From assembly GCA_963772645.1 (NCBI GenBank), contig CAVYYD010000003.1, positions 1 to 64,000 of the forward strand: DNA of 64,000 nt, read 5' to 3'. The stretch is from DASSQJ01 sp963772645 (GTDB taxonomy: Bacteria > Actinomycetota > Actinomycetes > Actinomycetales > Dermatophilaceae). This document shows positions 1 to 8,846 of this stretch, in pieces. Under the pieces are notes generated by a model that was given only the letters and a program-made list of their open reading frames with translations, was not told where the DNA came from and did no database searches. Every line of letters begins with the position of its first letter. Position 1 is the first letter of the stretch. The translations under genes were made by a program, and so were the position numbers.

Positions 1-1427
1 TCGACGCTGCGCACTTGCCGCAGCGCCTCGGCCTCGACGTGCCAGCGCTGCCAGTGGGAGCGGCGGGAGGCGAGGGTGTCGTGGACCCCGGCCGCGACCT
101 GCCGCACCCAGGCGCTGTCCACGCTGGGGGCGCGGCGGGAACAGGAAGAGGGCGGTGGCCACCATCGCCTGCACGCGGTCACCGCCGCCGAGGACGTCGG
201 GGGCCTGCGCGGCCCACGCGGCTCGCTGCTCGGTCAGGCTGCGCGGTGCGTGCTTGCCCTGCCGGGTCTCCAGCGTCGCCCGCTGCGCCAGCTGGATCGA
301 CTCGATGGGAGTCGGGGGGCGTCCGTGGTCGGCCTGGAACGCGGTGGCGAGCTGGGCGCGGCGGGTCTCGATGCTGGCCCGCCGCGCGGACCATCGCTCG
401 TTCAGGGCAGGGTCGACCCCGACGATCTCGCGCACCGGCCGCTTGCGGGCGTCGGTGTTGGGGCGGGCGGTGAACACCAGACCGAGCGCGTCGCGCAGGT
501 GGTGCTCCAGGCGGGTGTTGTAGGTCTCGGAGGCGGCGACGTTGGCCTTGTACAGGACCCGCCCGTCCAGGGCCAGCCACCTGCCTCCGTCCTTGGTCTG
601 CACCTTGTTGGAGACCGCGACGTGCGTATGCAGGTCGGGGTCGCCGGCGCGGGAGTCGCGGTGGGTGAACGCGGCCGCGACCATGCCGCGGGTCTCGACC
701 TGGCGTGCGCCCTGTGCGCCTTCGCGGGTGAACAGGGCGTGCTTCTCGAGATAGGTCAGTGCGTCCTTGACGGCCTGCTGGTGGGCTCGCTCGATCGCCG
801 CGGCGACCGGCTCGGGTGCGACCGCCCACAAGGCGCTGACCGACTTCACGGGGGAGAAGGTCAGGTCGTAGCCGGCAACCGCCTTGGTGCGTGGCCGAGA
901 GTGCCTGGCGATGGTCGCCGCGACCTCCCGGGCGTCGGCCGGCGCGCGGCCGTGCTCGTCCCGGAACAGCTCGACCGCGACCTCGGTGCGGATCCGGGCG
1001 CGGACCTCCAGGCTGCCGCAGGCGGGCCGGCAGACCCGCCGCGGCGTTGGCTTCGGCGACGCGCTGGGCGACCCGGCGGCGGAACTCCGAGACGTCGCCG
1101 GCGAGCGTGAAAGGCTTGCCCAACCACGACGCCTGTCCTGGGCGCGCAGGTCAGCCCGGCCTGTGCGGCCTGCTCACGCAGCTGCTCGGCGAGGGGGTGC
1201 CGGCCGGGACCGAACAGGTTGCGCATCTGCTCGGCGGTCACGACGTCGCCGGCGTATAGTCCCTCGAGGCCGGCCATGCCGGCGCCGAGCCACATACCGG
1301 GGGCCTCACCCTTGGCGGAGTAGTACGACGCCAGCCCGTAATGGCCGCGTTCGGTGACGTCCTGCGCAGCGACCTGCCGGGTCAGGTAGTCATACCCGCT
1401 CCCAGCGGTCAGCTTGTGGATGGACAT
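1..1427 (-). pseudogene. MobF/TrwC-type conjugative relaxase, N-terminal part, frame-broken, runs off left edge
   Basis: The ATG at 1427 opens MSIHKLTAGSGYDYLT, the usual start of TrwC relaxases with its catalytic tyrosines. Downstream, in shifted frames, are DLTFSPVKSVSALWA and the HUH metal-binding stretch FTHRDSRAGDPDLHTHV (near 610-690). This family nicks oriT and pilots the strand during conjugation. At least four frame changes are needed to read it (near 1130-1145, 1020-1030 and 150), so it is either decayed or mis-sequenced. The C-terminal helicase part lies beyond the window. It diverges from the gene at 1685 and is preceded by the shared element motif at 1439-1470. Confidence 0.85.
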
Positions 1428-1438
1428 CGTCACATTCC

Positions 1439-1470
1439 CCGTAAGCAGGAACGCGGCCCTCAAGGGTCAC
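1439..1470 (-). promoter_or_regulatory. Shared element motif, copy A (upstream of relaxase)
   Basis: Read on the minus strand, GTGACCC and GCTTACGG are separated by 17 nt, ending 11 nt before the relaxase ATG. Same layout as the copies at 1619, 3623, 5843 and 10781 (minus). Confidence 0.6.
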
Positions 1471-1618
1471 TCGTTGACGACGCAACGACCGTCAGTGCAA
1501 GAGGTGTGTGGGGCAGTGCGCTAGCGGTTCGATGGGGGTCAGGTCGGTCGCGGTGGTCGCTGGGGGGATGCGGTGCTCGCGGTGTGAGGGGCGCGGGCTC
1601 GGGGATGGTGGGGTAGGG

Positions 1619-1650
1619 GTGACTCTTCGGGGGTGTCGGAGCGCTTAGGG
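1619..1650 (+). promoter_or_regulatory. Shared element motif, copy B
   Basis: GTGACTC, 17 nt, GCTTAGGG, located 34 nt before the ATG at 1685. The 17-nt gap equals a -35/-10 spacer, but the halves do not match a standard housekeeping promoter well. An alternative sigma factor or a bipartite operator is possible. Confidence 0.6.
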
Positions 1651-1684
1651 AGAGTGCAACTCGTCGAGTGGAAGGGGTTCCGGG

Positions 1685-2077
1685 ATGCCGAATCAGAGCG
1701 CGAGGCAGCAGGCGCGGAGGGCTGCGCTGGATGCGCAGTCGAGGATGCGGGAGGCGCGTAAGGAGCAGGAGCGTCGGCGCAGCGGGCTGGCGGTCGCGGT
1801 GGTGACCGCGCTGGCTGAGCGGGACGCGCTGGGGGCGGTGTACGAGGCGCGCGCGGGGGAGGCCCTGGTCGCGTTGACCGACGACGAGGGCCTGTCGCTG
1901 CCGGAGGCCGTGGAGTGGTGCGGGGGACAGCTGAGCCTGCGGGAGGCGACGCGGCTGCGGAAGGTCGCGGCCGCGGCGGCGCCCGCGACCTCGACCGAGC
2001 AGGAGCCGCCGGCTCCGGGGGGTGCGCAGGCGGCCGGCCCCGTGTCGGCGGCCTGCGCCGTGCCGGCCGCTGGCTGA
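1685..2077 (+). CDS. Small charged protein beside relaxase, possible relaxosome accessory
   Basis: 130 residues. The N-terminal 40 are very basic and probably helical (QQARRAALDAQSRMREARKE). A middle segment, GLSLPEAVEWCGGQLSLREATRLRK, has the look of a helix-turn-helix, and the tail is Ala/Pro-rich. No family is recognised with confidence. Its position, divergent from a MobF relaxase and led by the shared element motif, suggests a DNA-binding mobilisation accessory protein; this is inference from context. Confidence 0.6.
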   Translation: MPNQSARQQARRAALDAQSRMREARKEQERRRSGLAVAVVTALAERDALGAVYEARAGEALVALTDDEGLSLPEAVEWCGGQLSLREATRLRKVAAAAAPATSTEQEPPAPGGAQAAGPVSAACAVPAAG

Positions 2078-2234
2078 TCGTGAATTGTCGGGCGTTGCGT
2101 GCAGGCTGCAGCACAGGACGTTTGGTAGGAATTGCGTCCCCCGTCGCGCTATGCGGGCAGCGGCCTGTTCGGCCGGCGATACCTTCGCTTGTTCGAGGTT
2201 CGGGGGCGTCGTCCGCTGACTGCTGGCGGCGCGC

Positions 2235-2468
2235 TCAGCGGTTCTCCGTTCGTGCGGCGCAGTCGCGGGTGTGGTGGTGAACCGCGAAGGGCCGCAGGCA
2301 TGGCCGCCGCAGGGCCCAGACCCGGCCGCGTCGGCCGTCGATGGTGGCTGTCGCGCCTGATCGTCTCCAGGTGGTCCAGCCGTCGGCGGCGACCGCGCGC
2401 GCCCAGGCCTCTTCGTCGCCGTAGCGGGTGGGGTCGAACCGCAGGGTGGTGTACTGCCAACTGGTCAT
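2235..2468 (-). CDS. Hypothetical small protein of the mobile element
   Basis: 77 residues from ATG 2468. The N-terminal half (MTSWQYTTLRFDPTRYGDEE, then a W-rich segment with GWTTWRRSGATATIDGRR) has protein-like composition; the His/Arg-rich end is less convincing. An in-frame upstream ATG at 2492 exists. No family recognised. Confidence 0.4.
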   Translation of the reverse strand: MTSWQYTTLRFDPTRYGDEEAWARAVAADGWTTWRRSGATATIDGRRGRVWALRRPCLRPFAVHHHTRDCAARTENR

Positions 2469-2559
2469 GGGGGGGAAGGGTAGGTCCGCCATCCGTCATG
2501 GCGTTGGGGCGGATGCGCGGGCGCGCGAGCCGGCGCCTGGCTCGCCCATGGCTGTTCCG

Positions 2560-3290
2560 TCACACGTATGGTGTCGTGTCCTCAGCGGGCCGACGGTGGG
2601 CGAGGGCTTGGTGTCGGCTGAGGCTGACGCACCGAGCTCCGCAGTGGCACCGCTCGAAGTCGGCGTCGTCCAGCCATCGGGTGATAGTGACTGTCTGCCA
2701 GACCTTCCGTCCGGTGGCGGTGGTGAAGTCAGGTTCTGGCACCCGTCCGTTGGCGACCCAGCGCACCAAGGTGGGTTCGGTGAGGCCGACCATGCGGGCG
2801 ATGCCTTTCACGCCAACGACCCGGGAGGTAGGCGCGGCCCGGGTGGGCTGAACGGGCCGTGAGGGCGGGTGGCCGACCTCACAGTTGCCGCGGTGGTGCC
2901 GTACGCGGCGGCGATGGATGCCAGTGTCTGCCCGTTCCGCCGGGCGGCCACCCACTGCTGGATGACGTCGCCACCGGGGTACGGGCCCAGGCCTGCGGTT
3001 GCCCTGCTGATGATCTGGTGGGCCACGCCGTCGGTGTGGGCGATCCTCGTGACGCTCTGTCCTCGTCGACGAGCCTGAACCCAACGGTGGGTACGAGCGT
3101 CTAGGGAGTCAGCGTTGAGGTGGGTGCGGCCGAGCTGGACGTGGGCCCGGGGGAAGGGTCCGAACTGATCGGTGATGCGCCGGACACGGCCCGGGCTCAC
3201 CCCGTCACGCCAAGCGATGAGGGCGACGGATTCACCGTCACGGCGCCGAGCGAGCCACTCCAGCTCCAGGTGCGGCCCGGTGTCTCCCAC
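2560..3290 (-). CDS. DNA-binding protein with three HTH-like repeats and a C-terminal excisionase-like HTH (one frameshift)
   Basis: GTG start at 3290. Residues 12-150 contain three related units of about 50 residues, each beginning W-x-ARR-x-G-x-(S/T) and ending GP(F/Y)P or GPFSP (EWLARRRDGESVALIA, RWVQARRRGQSVTRIA, QWVAARRNGQTLASIA). Each resembles a helix-turn-helix that recognises DNA. A single frame change near 2850, in a GC-rich run, joins this to a C-terminal MerR/excisionase-type HTH (VVGVKGIARMVGLTEPTLVRW) running to the stop at 2560. The likely role is regulation of the element. The repeat architecture is visible in the sequence; the target and function are unknown. Confidence 0.6.
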
Positions 3291-3683
3291 GGCCCTACTT
3301 CACCAGCGCAGCGAACGACCTGCAAGGAGCCACGCGCACACTTCGCTCGAGGCGCGTTCCAACCCCAGAGGTGGCCAGAAGCGACCGAAACTGGTCGTCA
3401 CCCCAATAAGGATCCGCTCTTGCGGCGCACCTTGGGCCGAGCCTGCCCAGCAAGGGCATATGAGACGACCTCATCCTTGGAGCGGCCCCGCCGGCCGGCC
3501 ATCCCCGGACCGCGAGCTGAGACCGTCGACGTCGAGCGACGAGCAGGGCGGCTCACTCACGAGCGCCTCGGGCCTCGGGATGGCGGAGCCGTCCCGTTTG
3601 TGCGCGGGGGTGCGATGTCGCGGTGACTCTCAAGGGCGCAGCCGCCGCTTACGGAAGGCATCTAGTCCTCTGGAGGTGGCTCG
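3291..3683. other. Intergenic region between divergent HTH genes
   Basis: 393 bases between the minus-strand repeat-HTH gene and the plus-strand HTH gene at 3684. The only feature recognised is shared motif copy C near its right end, plus a TGGAGG Shine-Dalgarno at 3670-3675. No convincing coding sequence is seen. Confidence 0.5.
3623..3654 (+). promoter_or_regulatory. Shared element motif, copy C
   Basis: GTGACTC, 17 nt, GCTTACGG, 29 nt before the ATG at 3684. The 14 bases GCCGCCGCTTACGG are identical to copy D. Confidence 0.65.
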
Positions 3684-4598
3684 ATGTCTTATCGGAAAGC
3701 GTGGGAGGTGTCCTATCAGCGTGAGCGGTACGAGGGCGGGCCGGGGCGCTATATCGATGCCGGTCCGGTGCGGGCCCGGATCGCTGAGCTGGCGGAGGTT
3801 CATGTTCCGTTGCGGGCACTGGCTCGCGGTAGTGGCCTGAGCGACACCGGTATCAGGGCAATCCTGGATGGCCGCCGGCAGCACGTTCAGCGGGCAACAG
3901 CACGTCGAGTGGCGAGCTTGTCGCTGGCCGGTGTCTATGGCGGGCAGGCCACGGGGCACGTTCCTCGGATCGGTGCGGTGCGGCGGGTCCAGGCCCTGAT
4001 GGCGCTCGGGTGGACGCATGACGCCATCGCGGCGGCAGGGGCTGCCAACACCTCCCGTCTGGTAAACGGTGGTGGGGCGCTGATGACCGTCGAGCGGTGG
4101 CGGGATGTGCGCGATGTCTACGACAGGTTGTCGATGACCCCGGGCCCGTCGCCGGAAACGCGCGGCTGGGCCCGATCCCTGGGGTACGCGCCGCCTCTGG
4201 CGTGGGATGAAGATGCGATCGACGACCCGACCGGTGTTCCGCACGTCCCGGGCGAGAACGGCGGCGCGGACGTCTTCGACCTGGTGGCCGTGCGACGCGC
4301 GGCCACCGCCGGCGACCCGACTCCCGCGCAGCTGAGCCCGCCCGAACGTGCCGCCGTGGTGCGCTCGATGGCTGCTTCAGGGGCATCGGACACCGAGATC
4401 GCCGGGCGTCTGGGGGTTGCGTGTCGCACCGTGTTGAGGGTGCGTCAGGACCAGCGGATCCCAGCTGGCCAGCCGCAGTTTCGACCAGGCGCCCGGGCAT
4501 CGGAGTGGGCTGAGGCGCATGCGGCGACCCGCCCCTGCCGCCCCGAGGGTCCCTCCCCTGATCCCGCGCCGCCCGCGTACGCGCGCCGACCGGTGTGA
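3684..4598 (+). CDS. Phage/plasmid-type helix-turn-helix DNA-binding protein
   Basis: 304 residues. Residues 30-70 form an HTH (RARIAELAEVHVPLRALARG, then GLSDTGIRAILDGRR). A second HTH-like unit lies near 100-125 (RVQALMALGWTHDAIAAAG). The stretch RGWARSLGYAPPLAWDEDAIDDP (about 170-190) is the signature of a family common on actinobacterial plasmids, ICEs and phages. A third possible HTH near 240-270 (ASDTEIAGRLGVACRTVLRV) precedes a Pro-rich tail. It probably regulates the element. It starts at an ATG with TGGAGG nearby and is led by motif copy C. Confidence 0.75.
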   Translation: MSYRKAWEVSYQRERYEGGPGRYIDAGPVRARIAELAEVHVPLRALARGSGLSDTGIRAILDGRRQHVQRATARRVASLSLAGVYGGQATGHVPRIGAVRRVQALMALGWTHDAIAAAGAANTSRLVNGGGALMTVERWRDVRDVYDRLSMTPGPSPETRGWARSLGYAPPLAWDEDAIDDPTGVPHVPGENGGADVFDLVAVRRAATAGDPTPAQLSPPERAAVVRSMAASGASDTEIAGRLGVACRTVLRVRQDQRIPAGQPQFRPGARASEWAEAHAATRPCRPEGPSPDPAPPAYARRPV

Positions 4599-4923
4599 AC
4601 GAGCGCTACGCGACCAGGACCGGGTAGTTCGCACTCTGGCCCAGGACCTCCGTCGGTGCGCGGTCGTTCCTGTCCAGTTGCTCGCAGTCGCCGCTGCGGC
4701 CAGCCGCCACCGGCGCCTTCCCTCGCCGCCCTTGAGGCTCGACGCCGGTTCCTCACTGCGGCGCTGAGCGTCGTCGACGACCTCTTCTCAGCGCCAACCG
4801 CTGCGGCAGGCGCCCGGTTGCGGCTCCTGCCCGGAGGCCGCCCAGCGCAAGGAGGTTGCCCTGGTTCGCTCTGAGAGGGCCGCGGCCGAGCGCGCCACCG
4901 GCCTGTCGAGGGAGCGCTGGCGT
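4599..4923. other. Gap between HTH gene and minus-strand membrane protein
   Basis: Short plus-strand helical stretches appear (ALRDQDRVVRTLAQDLRR near 4610; AALEARRRFLTAALSVVDDLF near 4725-4790) but in different frames. A small broken gene that started at the GTG overlapping the previous stop (4595) is possible. Nothing is firm enough to annotate. Confidence 0.3.
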
Positions 4924-5799
4924 TCAGTCCCGGGTGACCAGCGCCAAGCTCGCCAGGGCGGTGGGTAGCGGCTCGAGCGTGCGGAGCCGTTGCCGGATCC
5001 GCGGGGTCATGGTGTGCCGACGTAGCACGCTGGCCCACGGCGCGGCGAGTCCGCCGGCCAGCAGAGCGGTGTCGCCGGCGGTGAGCAGGAGGGTGTCCCA
5101 GCGTCTCTCCCACACCGGGATCGCGTAGCTGACGGCGCCGAGGACTCCGAGCATCGCCGCGACCCACGGCCAGCCTTGTTGGACCGCCTGGACGACGGCG
5201 ATGGTGACCAGAACGATCCGCAGCCGCCATGCCAGGGCGATGAGGGGCAGACGCCCGACGGTGGCCGAGAGCCCGTGGGCGATCGCGCGCAGGGTCAGCC
5301 ACGGGAGGGACCAGTACGCGATCGCCAGATCGTGGCGCACCCACCCGTCGCGGACCAGTGCCGCGGGGTGACCGATGACCGCGGCCGCCTGAGCCGGAGT
5401 CAGGCGGCCGTCCTGAAGGGCGTCGAGCACTCCGACGGCGACGACGACGGTGCGCCGGCCCACCGCCTCGGCGACCGCGCGGCGGTCGCTGCTGCAGACC
5501 CACATCTGCACCAGGGGCGGGCCGAGCTGGCCGCTGCAGAGCAAGGTCAGGGCCGGCGCCAACGCAGCCTGCTCCTCCTCGCTCAGCGGGTGCGCCCGGT
5601 ACAGGACGCGGGCCGCTACCCGCTCCCCTCGGCCGAGCAGGAGCAGCGCCAGTGCCATCAGGCCCCCGACGAACAGGGCCAGGCCGGGCAGGGGCGGAAG
5701 GAGCGCGCCGACCATCCACGTCAGGACCGTGCTGACGACCATGCCGGGGCCGACCGCGAGCGCCTTCGAGATCCACCGGGGCAATGCAACCACCTCCAC
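4924..5799 (-). CDS. Membrane protein resembling a catalytically dead M48 (HtpX/Ste24-like) peptidase
   Basis: 291 residues with several hydrophobic segments: near 18-38, 40-58, and a long cluster around 160-245. Between them is AQAAAVIGHPAALVRDG (about 138-154). This sits where M48 metallopeptidases carry AVxAHExxH, but here the zinc motif reads HPAAL, so the glutamate and second histidine are missing. Similar proteins occur on actinobacterial integrative elements. It is membrane-located by sequence, and proteolytic activity looks unlikely. The family link is by pattern only. Confidence 0.5.
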   Translation of the reverse strand: MEVVALPRWISKALAVGPGMVVSTVLTWMVGALLPPLPGLALFVGGLMALALLLLGRGERVAARVLYRAHPLSEEEQAALAPALTLLCSGQLGPPLVQMWVCSSDRRAVAEAVGRRTVVVAVGVLDALQDGRLTPAQAAAVIGHPAALVRDGWVRHDLAIAYWSLPWLTLRAIAHGLSATVGRLPLIALAWRLRIVLVTIAVVQAVQQGWPWVAAMLGVLGAVSYAIPVWERRWDTLLLTAGDTALLAGGLAAPWASVLRRHTMTPRIRQRLRTLEPLPTALASLALVTRD

Positions 5800-5818
5800 G
5801 CATCCACCAGGCCTGGTC

Positions 5819-5852
5819 GGAGAGTCCTAAACCCAGTCGCTTGTGACTCTCC
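5819..5852. repeat. Inverted repeat with 8-bp arms
   Basis: GGAGAGTC (5819-5826) and GACTCTCC (5845-5852) are perfect complements separated by 18 nt. The right arm overlaps shared motif copy D, so it could be an operator for the divergent genes at 5799 and 6003. Confidence 0.4.
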
Positions 5853-5874
5853 CAGCGGCCGCCGCCGCTTACGG
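5843..5874 (+). promoter_or_regulatory. Shared element motif, copy D
   Basis: GTGACTC, 17 nt, GCTTACGG, 128 nt before the ATG at 6003. Differs from copy C mainly in the first half of the spacer. Confidence 0.6.
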
Positions 5875-5887
5875 CTGTGTGAGGCCA

Positions 5888-5924
5888 CTGTCCACAGGGG
5901 CTCTGACATCACGGGCTGTCCACA
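5888..5924 (+). repeat. Pair of DnaA-box-like CTGTCCACA sites
   Basis: CTGTCCACA occurs at 5888-5896 and 5916-5924, 28 bp apart in direct orientation. Each is one base from the actinobacterial DnaA box TTGTCCACA. They could mark an element replication or regulatory site, or be chance. Confidence 0.3.
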
Positions 5925-6002
5925 GATCGCTCCAAGCCGGGTGCGCGCCGCCCGGCCGGTATGGCCCGATGGGAAGGACCCGAACCGAAAGGAGCACCAC
6001 CG

Positions 6003-6350
6003 ATGACCACCGAGACGAGGACCACGCCTGCGCTGGATGCGTGGCGGGAGGTGATCGTGCGGCTCAACGAGGCCGCAGATCGCGGCTTCGATGCGGCCAG
6101 GACCGACCTGGCCATGCACTCGAACGCGCTGTGGGCGATGTACATCGCCGCTTTCGCGCTCGAGCTGCTCCCCCAGGGGCAGGACGAACTCTTCGACCTG
6201 GTCACCCTCGACGAGAGCGGCCTCGGGTTCGCCGAGCACGTGCTGAACGCGGAGCAGATCACCCGACGCCACCCGATTGAGGAGTTCCCCCCGGGCGCCT
6301 CCGGGGTGATCGTTGAGCTCAACAAGCTGGCCGGTGAGATCACCCGGTGA
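6003..6350 (+). CDS. Acidic helical protein of unknown function, mobile element
   Basis: 115 residues from ATG 6003, chosen because AAAGGAG (5988-5994) lies 8 nt upstream; an in-frame ATG at 5961 has no such site. The protein is acidic and mostly helical, with no membrane segment and no recognised domain. Its stop overlaps the GTG start of the next gene by 4 nt, so the pair is translationally coupled. Confidence 0.65.
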   Translation: MTTETRTTPALDAWREVIVRLNEAADRGFDAARTDLAMHSNALWAMYIAAFALELLPQGQDELFDLVTLDESGLGFAEHVLNAEQITRRHPIEEFPPGASGVIVELNKLAGEITR

Positions 6351-7780
6351 GCGAGAACGGCCCGCTGGACCCAGCTCGTGACGCCCGTAGTGTCGGGGAG
6401 CTGCTCTTGGATGCCGACCTGCGCGCCCGCTCGGCGCTGTGGGATCCCGACCCCGACCAGGCCAAGGCAAGTGTGCGCGCCTGGAACGAGGTCGTCGACG
6501 CCGCGGCCCAGTCGTGGTCGACGATCCCCGATCGGGAGCAGGACCCGACCATGGAGCGGATCCACGCACGGGCTCGAGCGGGTTTCGTCCGTCAGCAACG
6601 CGCAGGATGGCCAGGAGGCGGGGACGGGGATCCCCTCCTCGAGGCGGCCGCGGCGTCCTTGAGCCGGGCCGGCGAGCTCGTCAGCGCCCGACGTCACCCC
6701 ACGGCCCCGTTGTCCGAGCTGGGGCACCTTGACGCCCAGGCCGCCCGCACCCGCATGATGCATACCGTCTACGTCGCCTCTCACGCCGTTGCCCTCTCCC
6801 TGGACCTGCACATCCGCGAGCTCCAACACCGCGTGGACGCCCGCCGGCAGATCCCCGCCGGGGACTCCACCGTCCACGCCCGGGCGGCGCGAGACCGGGC
6901 CACCAGCATCGAACAACTGGCCGGCACGTATCTCGACAGCCGCTGGCCGGTAGCCCTCACCGGCGAGCAGTGCGACCCCCCCACGGTGACCCGTCTTCAG
7001 CAGGCGATTGTTCGCTGGGAGGTGCAGGCCCATCGGTCCCTGGCGGGTGAGGCGAGCACGGCGACACTTCTGCTCGTCGCTGCGACGCAACGCGACATCA
7101 CCCGGACAGCCGCCATCGTTGGTGCCGCCCAGCAGACGCAGACCGGACGTCAGCTCACCCTCGACCAGGCCCGCGTGGCCGCGGCGCTCACCGACCTCGA
7201 CGAGTCATGGGGCCAGGTTCGCGAAGACCTGACCCGGCTCAGGCCCATGCACGTACGCCCCGGCGGCGGGCTGCTGCTGGCCGGCAACGAGGTTTTGGCC
7301 GCAATGCGGGAGATCACTCACGACGCCACCGGCCTGGACGCCCCCGCCGCGATGGCCGCCCGCGTCGACCTGGAGGCCACGGTGCGCGTTCTGCATCGGT
7401 CGGTCGCGGCCTCCCCCGGCCTGGCGCAGGCGGTGAACGAAGCCCTACAGGACCCCCAGCTCACGGTGTCAGCCCGCGGCGCACACGCCGTGGCCACCGA
7501 ATACCTTGGGGCGCCCAAGGCCGCACCCTGGATCGACCCCACGGATGTCGCGACCCGGCGTGAGGTAGCGCTCCCCCAGCGGGTGCGTACCGTCCTGGTC
7601 AGCCACGCCGAACGAGTCGTTGCCGCCGCCCGGGTCGCGGACTCAGCGACCGGCGCGGTGCAGGAAGCGAAGGCCGGGTCAGGATCGAGCGAACCTCGCC
7701 CCCTCGACGGGCGCTGGCATCGGGACCGAATTCCACCATCGTTCACCGGCCACGGCTCGGGGTACGGGTGTGAACGTTGA
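6347..7780 (+). CDS. Large helical protein of unknown function, mobile element
   Basis: 477 residues from GTG 6347, coupled to the 115-residue gene by a 4-nt overlap. It is Ala/Arg-rich and apparently alpha-helical throughout, with no signal peptide, membrane segment or catalytic motif recognised. Position between the DNA-binding genes and the integrase suggests an element-specific role such as DNA transfer, exclusion or cargo. No family is recognised. Confidence 0.6.
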   Translation: MSENGPLDPARDARSVGELLLDADLRARSALWDPDPDQAKASVRAWNEVVDAAAQSWSTIPDREQDPTMERIHARARAGFVRQQRAGWPGGGDGDPLLEAAAASLSRAGELVSARRHPTAPLSELGHLDAQAARTRMMHTVYVASHAVALSLDLHIRELQHRVDARRQIPAGDSTVHARAARDRATSIEQLAGTYLDSRWPVALTGEQCDPPTVTRLQQAIVRWEVQAHRSLAGEASTATLLLVAATQRDITRTAAIVGAAQQTQTGRQLTLDQARVAAALTDLDESWGQVREDLTRLRPMHVRPGGGLLLAGNEVLAAMREITHDATGLDAPAAMAARVDLEATVRVLHRSVAASPGLAQAVNEALQDPQLTVSARGAHAVATEYLGAPKAAPWIDPTDVATRREVALPQRVRTVLVSHAERVVAAARVADSATGAVQEAKAGSGSSEPRPLDGRWHRDRIPPSFTGHGSGYGCER

Positions 7781-8846
7781 CCTATGAGCCGTCGTGGGTA
7801 CCGCTCCATTCTGGTCTCTCCACGACGAGCCTGCAGAGTGCCGACGCTGAACTGAGTCCTGCCCTCGCCCAACGCGCCAGGCGCGGGCTTGGTGGTTGCC
7901 GTCAGCCGGGGGCGTCGCCCCAGATCGCAGTGCCGACCTTGGTGGCGGCGTCGGTTCGCATGGAGTCCATGACGTGTTGGTAGCGAGTGAGGAGGACGGA
8001 CTGGCTCCAGCCCATGAGGCTCATGACGACGCGGCCGTCGACGCCTTGAGCGAGGAGGAGCGTGGCTGCGGTGTGTCTGGCGTCGTGGAGGCGGGCTGGG
8101 CGTACGCCGGCTTTGGTCAGGAGCATCTTCCATGCGTTGTGGTCGGCGCGGGGGTCGATGGGGGAGCCGTCAGGTTGGGTGAACACCAAGTCGTGGTGAT
8201 GCCAGGTGCTGCCGGCTCGAAGGCGTTCGTGGGTTTGGGCCCGGCGGTGGTTGTGGAGGTGGGGGAGCATTTGTGGGGGTAGCGCGAGTGTTCGTCGGCC
8301 GGCGCCGCTCTTGGTGTCGTCGAAGCGGAGGCCGCCGCTGTGTCGGTGGGGGCATCGCGCGGGGGTGTGCGCGGGGGTGGCATCGTCGCAGCCGTGTTGC
8401 CAAGGGAGGCGTTGGAGCTGGCGGCGGACGGCGAGGGTGCCGGTGTCGAGGTCGAGGTCGCTCCACGTCAGTGCGAGGGCTTCGCCTTGGCGCAGCCCGA
8501 GCGCGAGGGCGACGGACCATCGTGCGCCGTTTCGTTCGGTGTGGGCGATCCGGAGGATGCGATGGACCTCGCTGAGTTCGAGCGGTACCACTTCGACGTG
8601 GCGCACGCGGGGGACCGTGGCGTACCGGCAAGGGTTGGTGGGGACCAGTCCGCGGCGGACCGCGGTGGAGAATGCGGCGCGCAGGGTGCGGTGAAGGTTT
8701 CCTGCGGTGGTGGGACTGGACGTGGTCCGGACGTGCTCGAGGAGGTCGTCGATCTGACGGACCGTGACAGCGACCAGTTTGGTCCCTCGCAGCGGGCCGC
8801 AGTGCGTGCGGACGAGGGACTCGTAGGTGGTCGCGCGTCAGATTTC

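Larger units (their letters stand above)
1428..1684. other. Divergent intergenic region; candidate oriT
   Basis: This 257-base gap lies between the divergent relaxase and the 1685 gene. MobF relaxases commonly have oriT beside their own gene. Visible are a small inverted repeat CGTTG-N6-CAACG (1472-1487) and two CAGTGC repeats just after it, plus the two shared 32-bp motifs annotated separately. No known nick sequence is recognised, so the oriT assignment is only positional inference. Confidence 0.3.
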
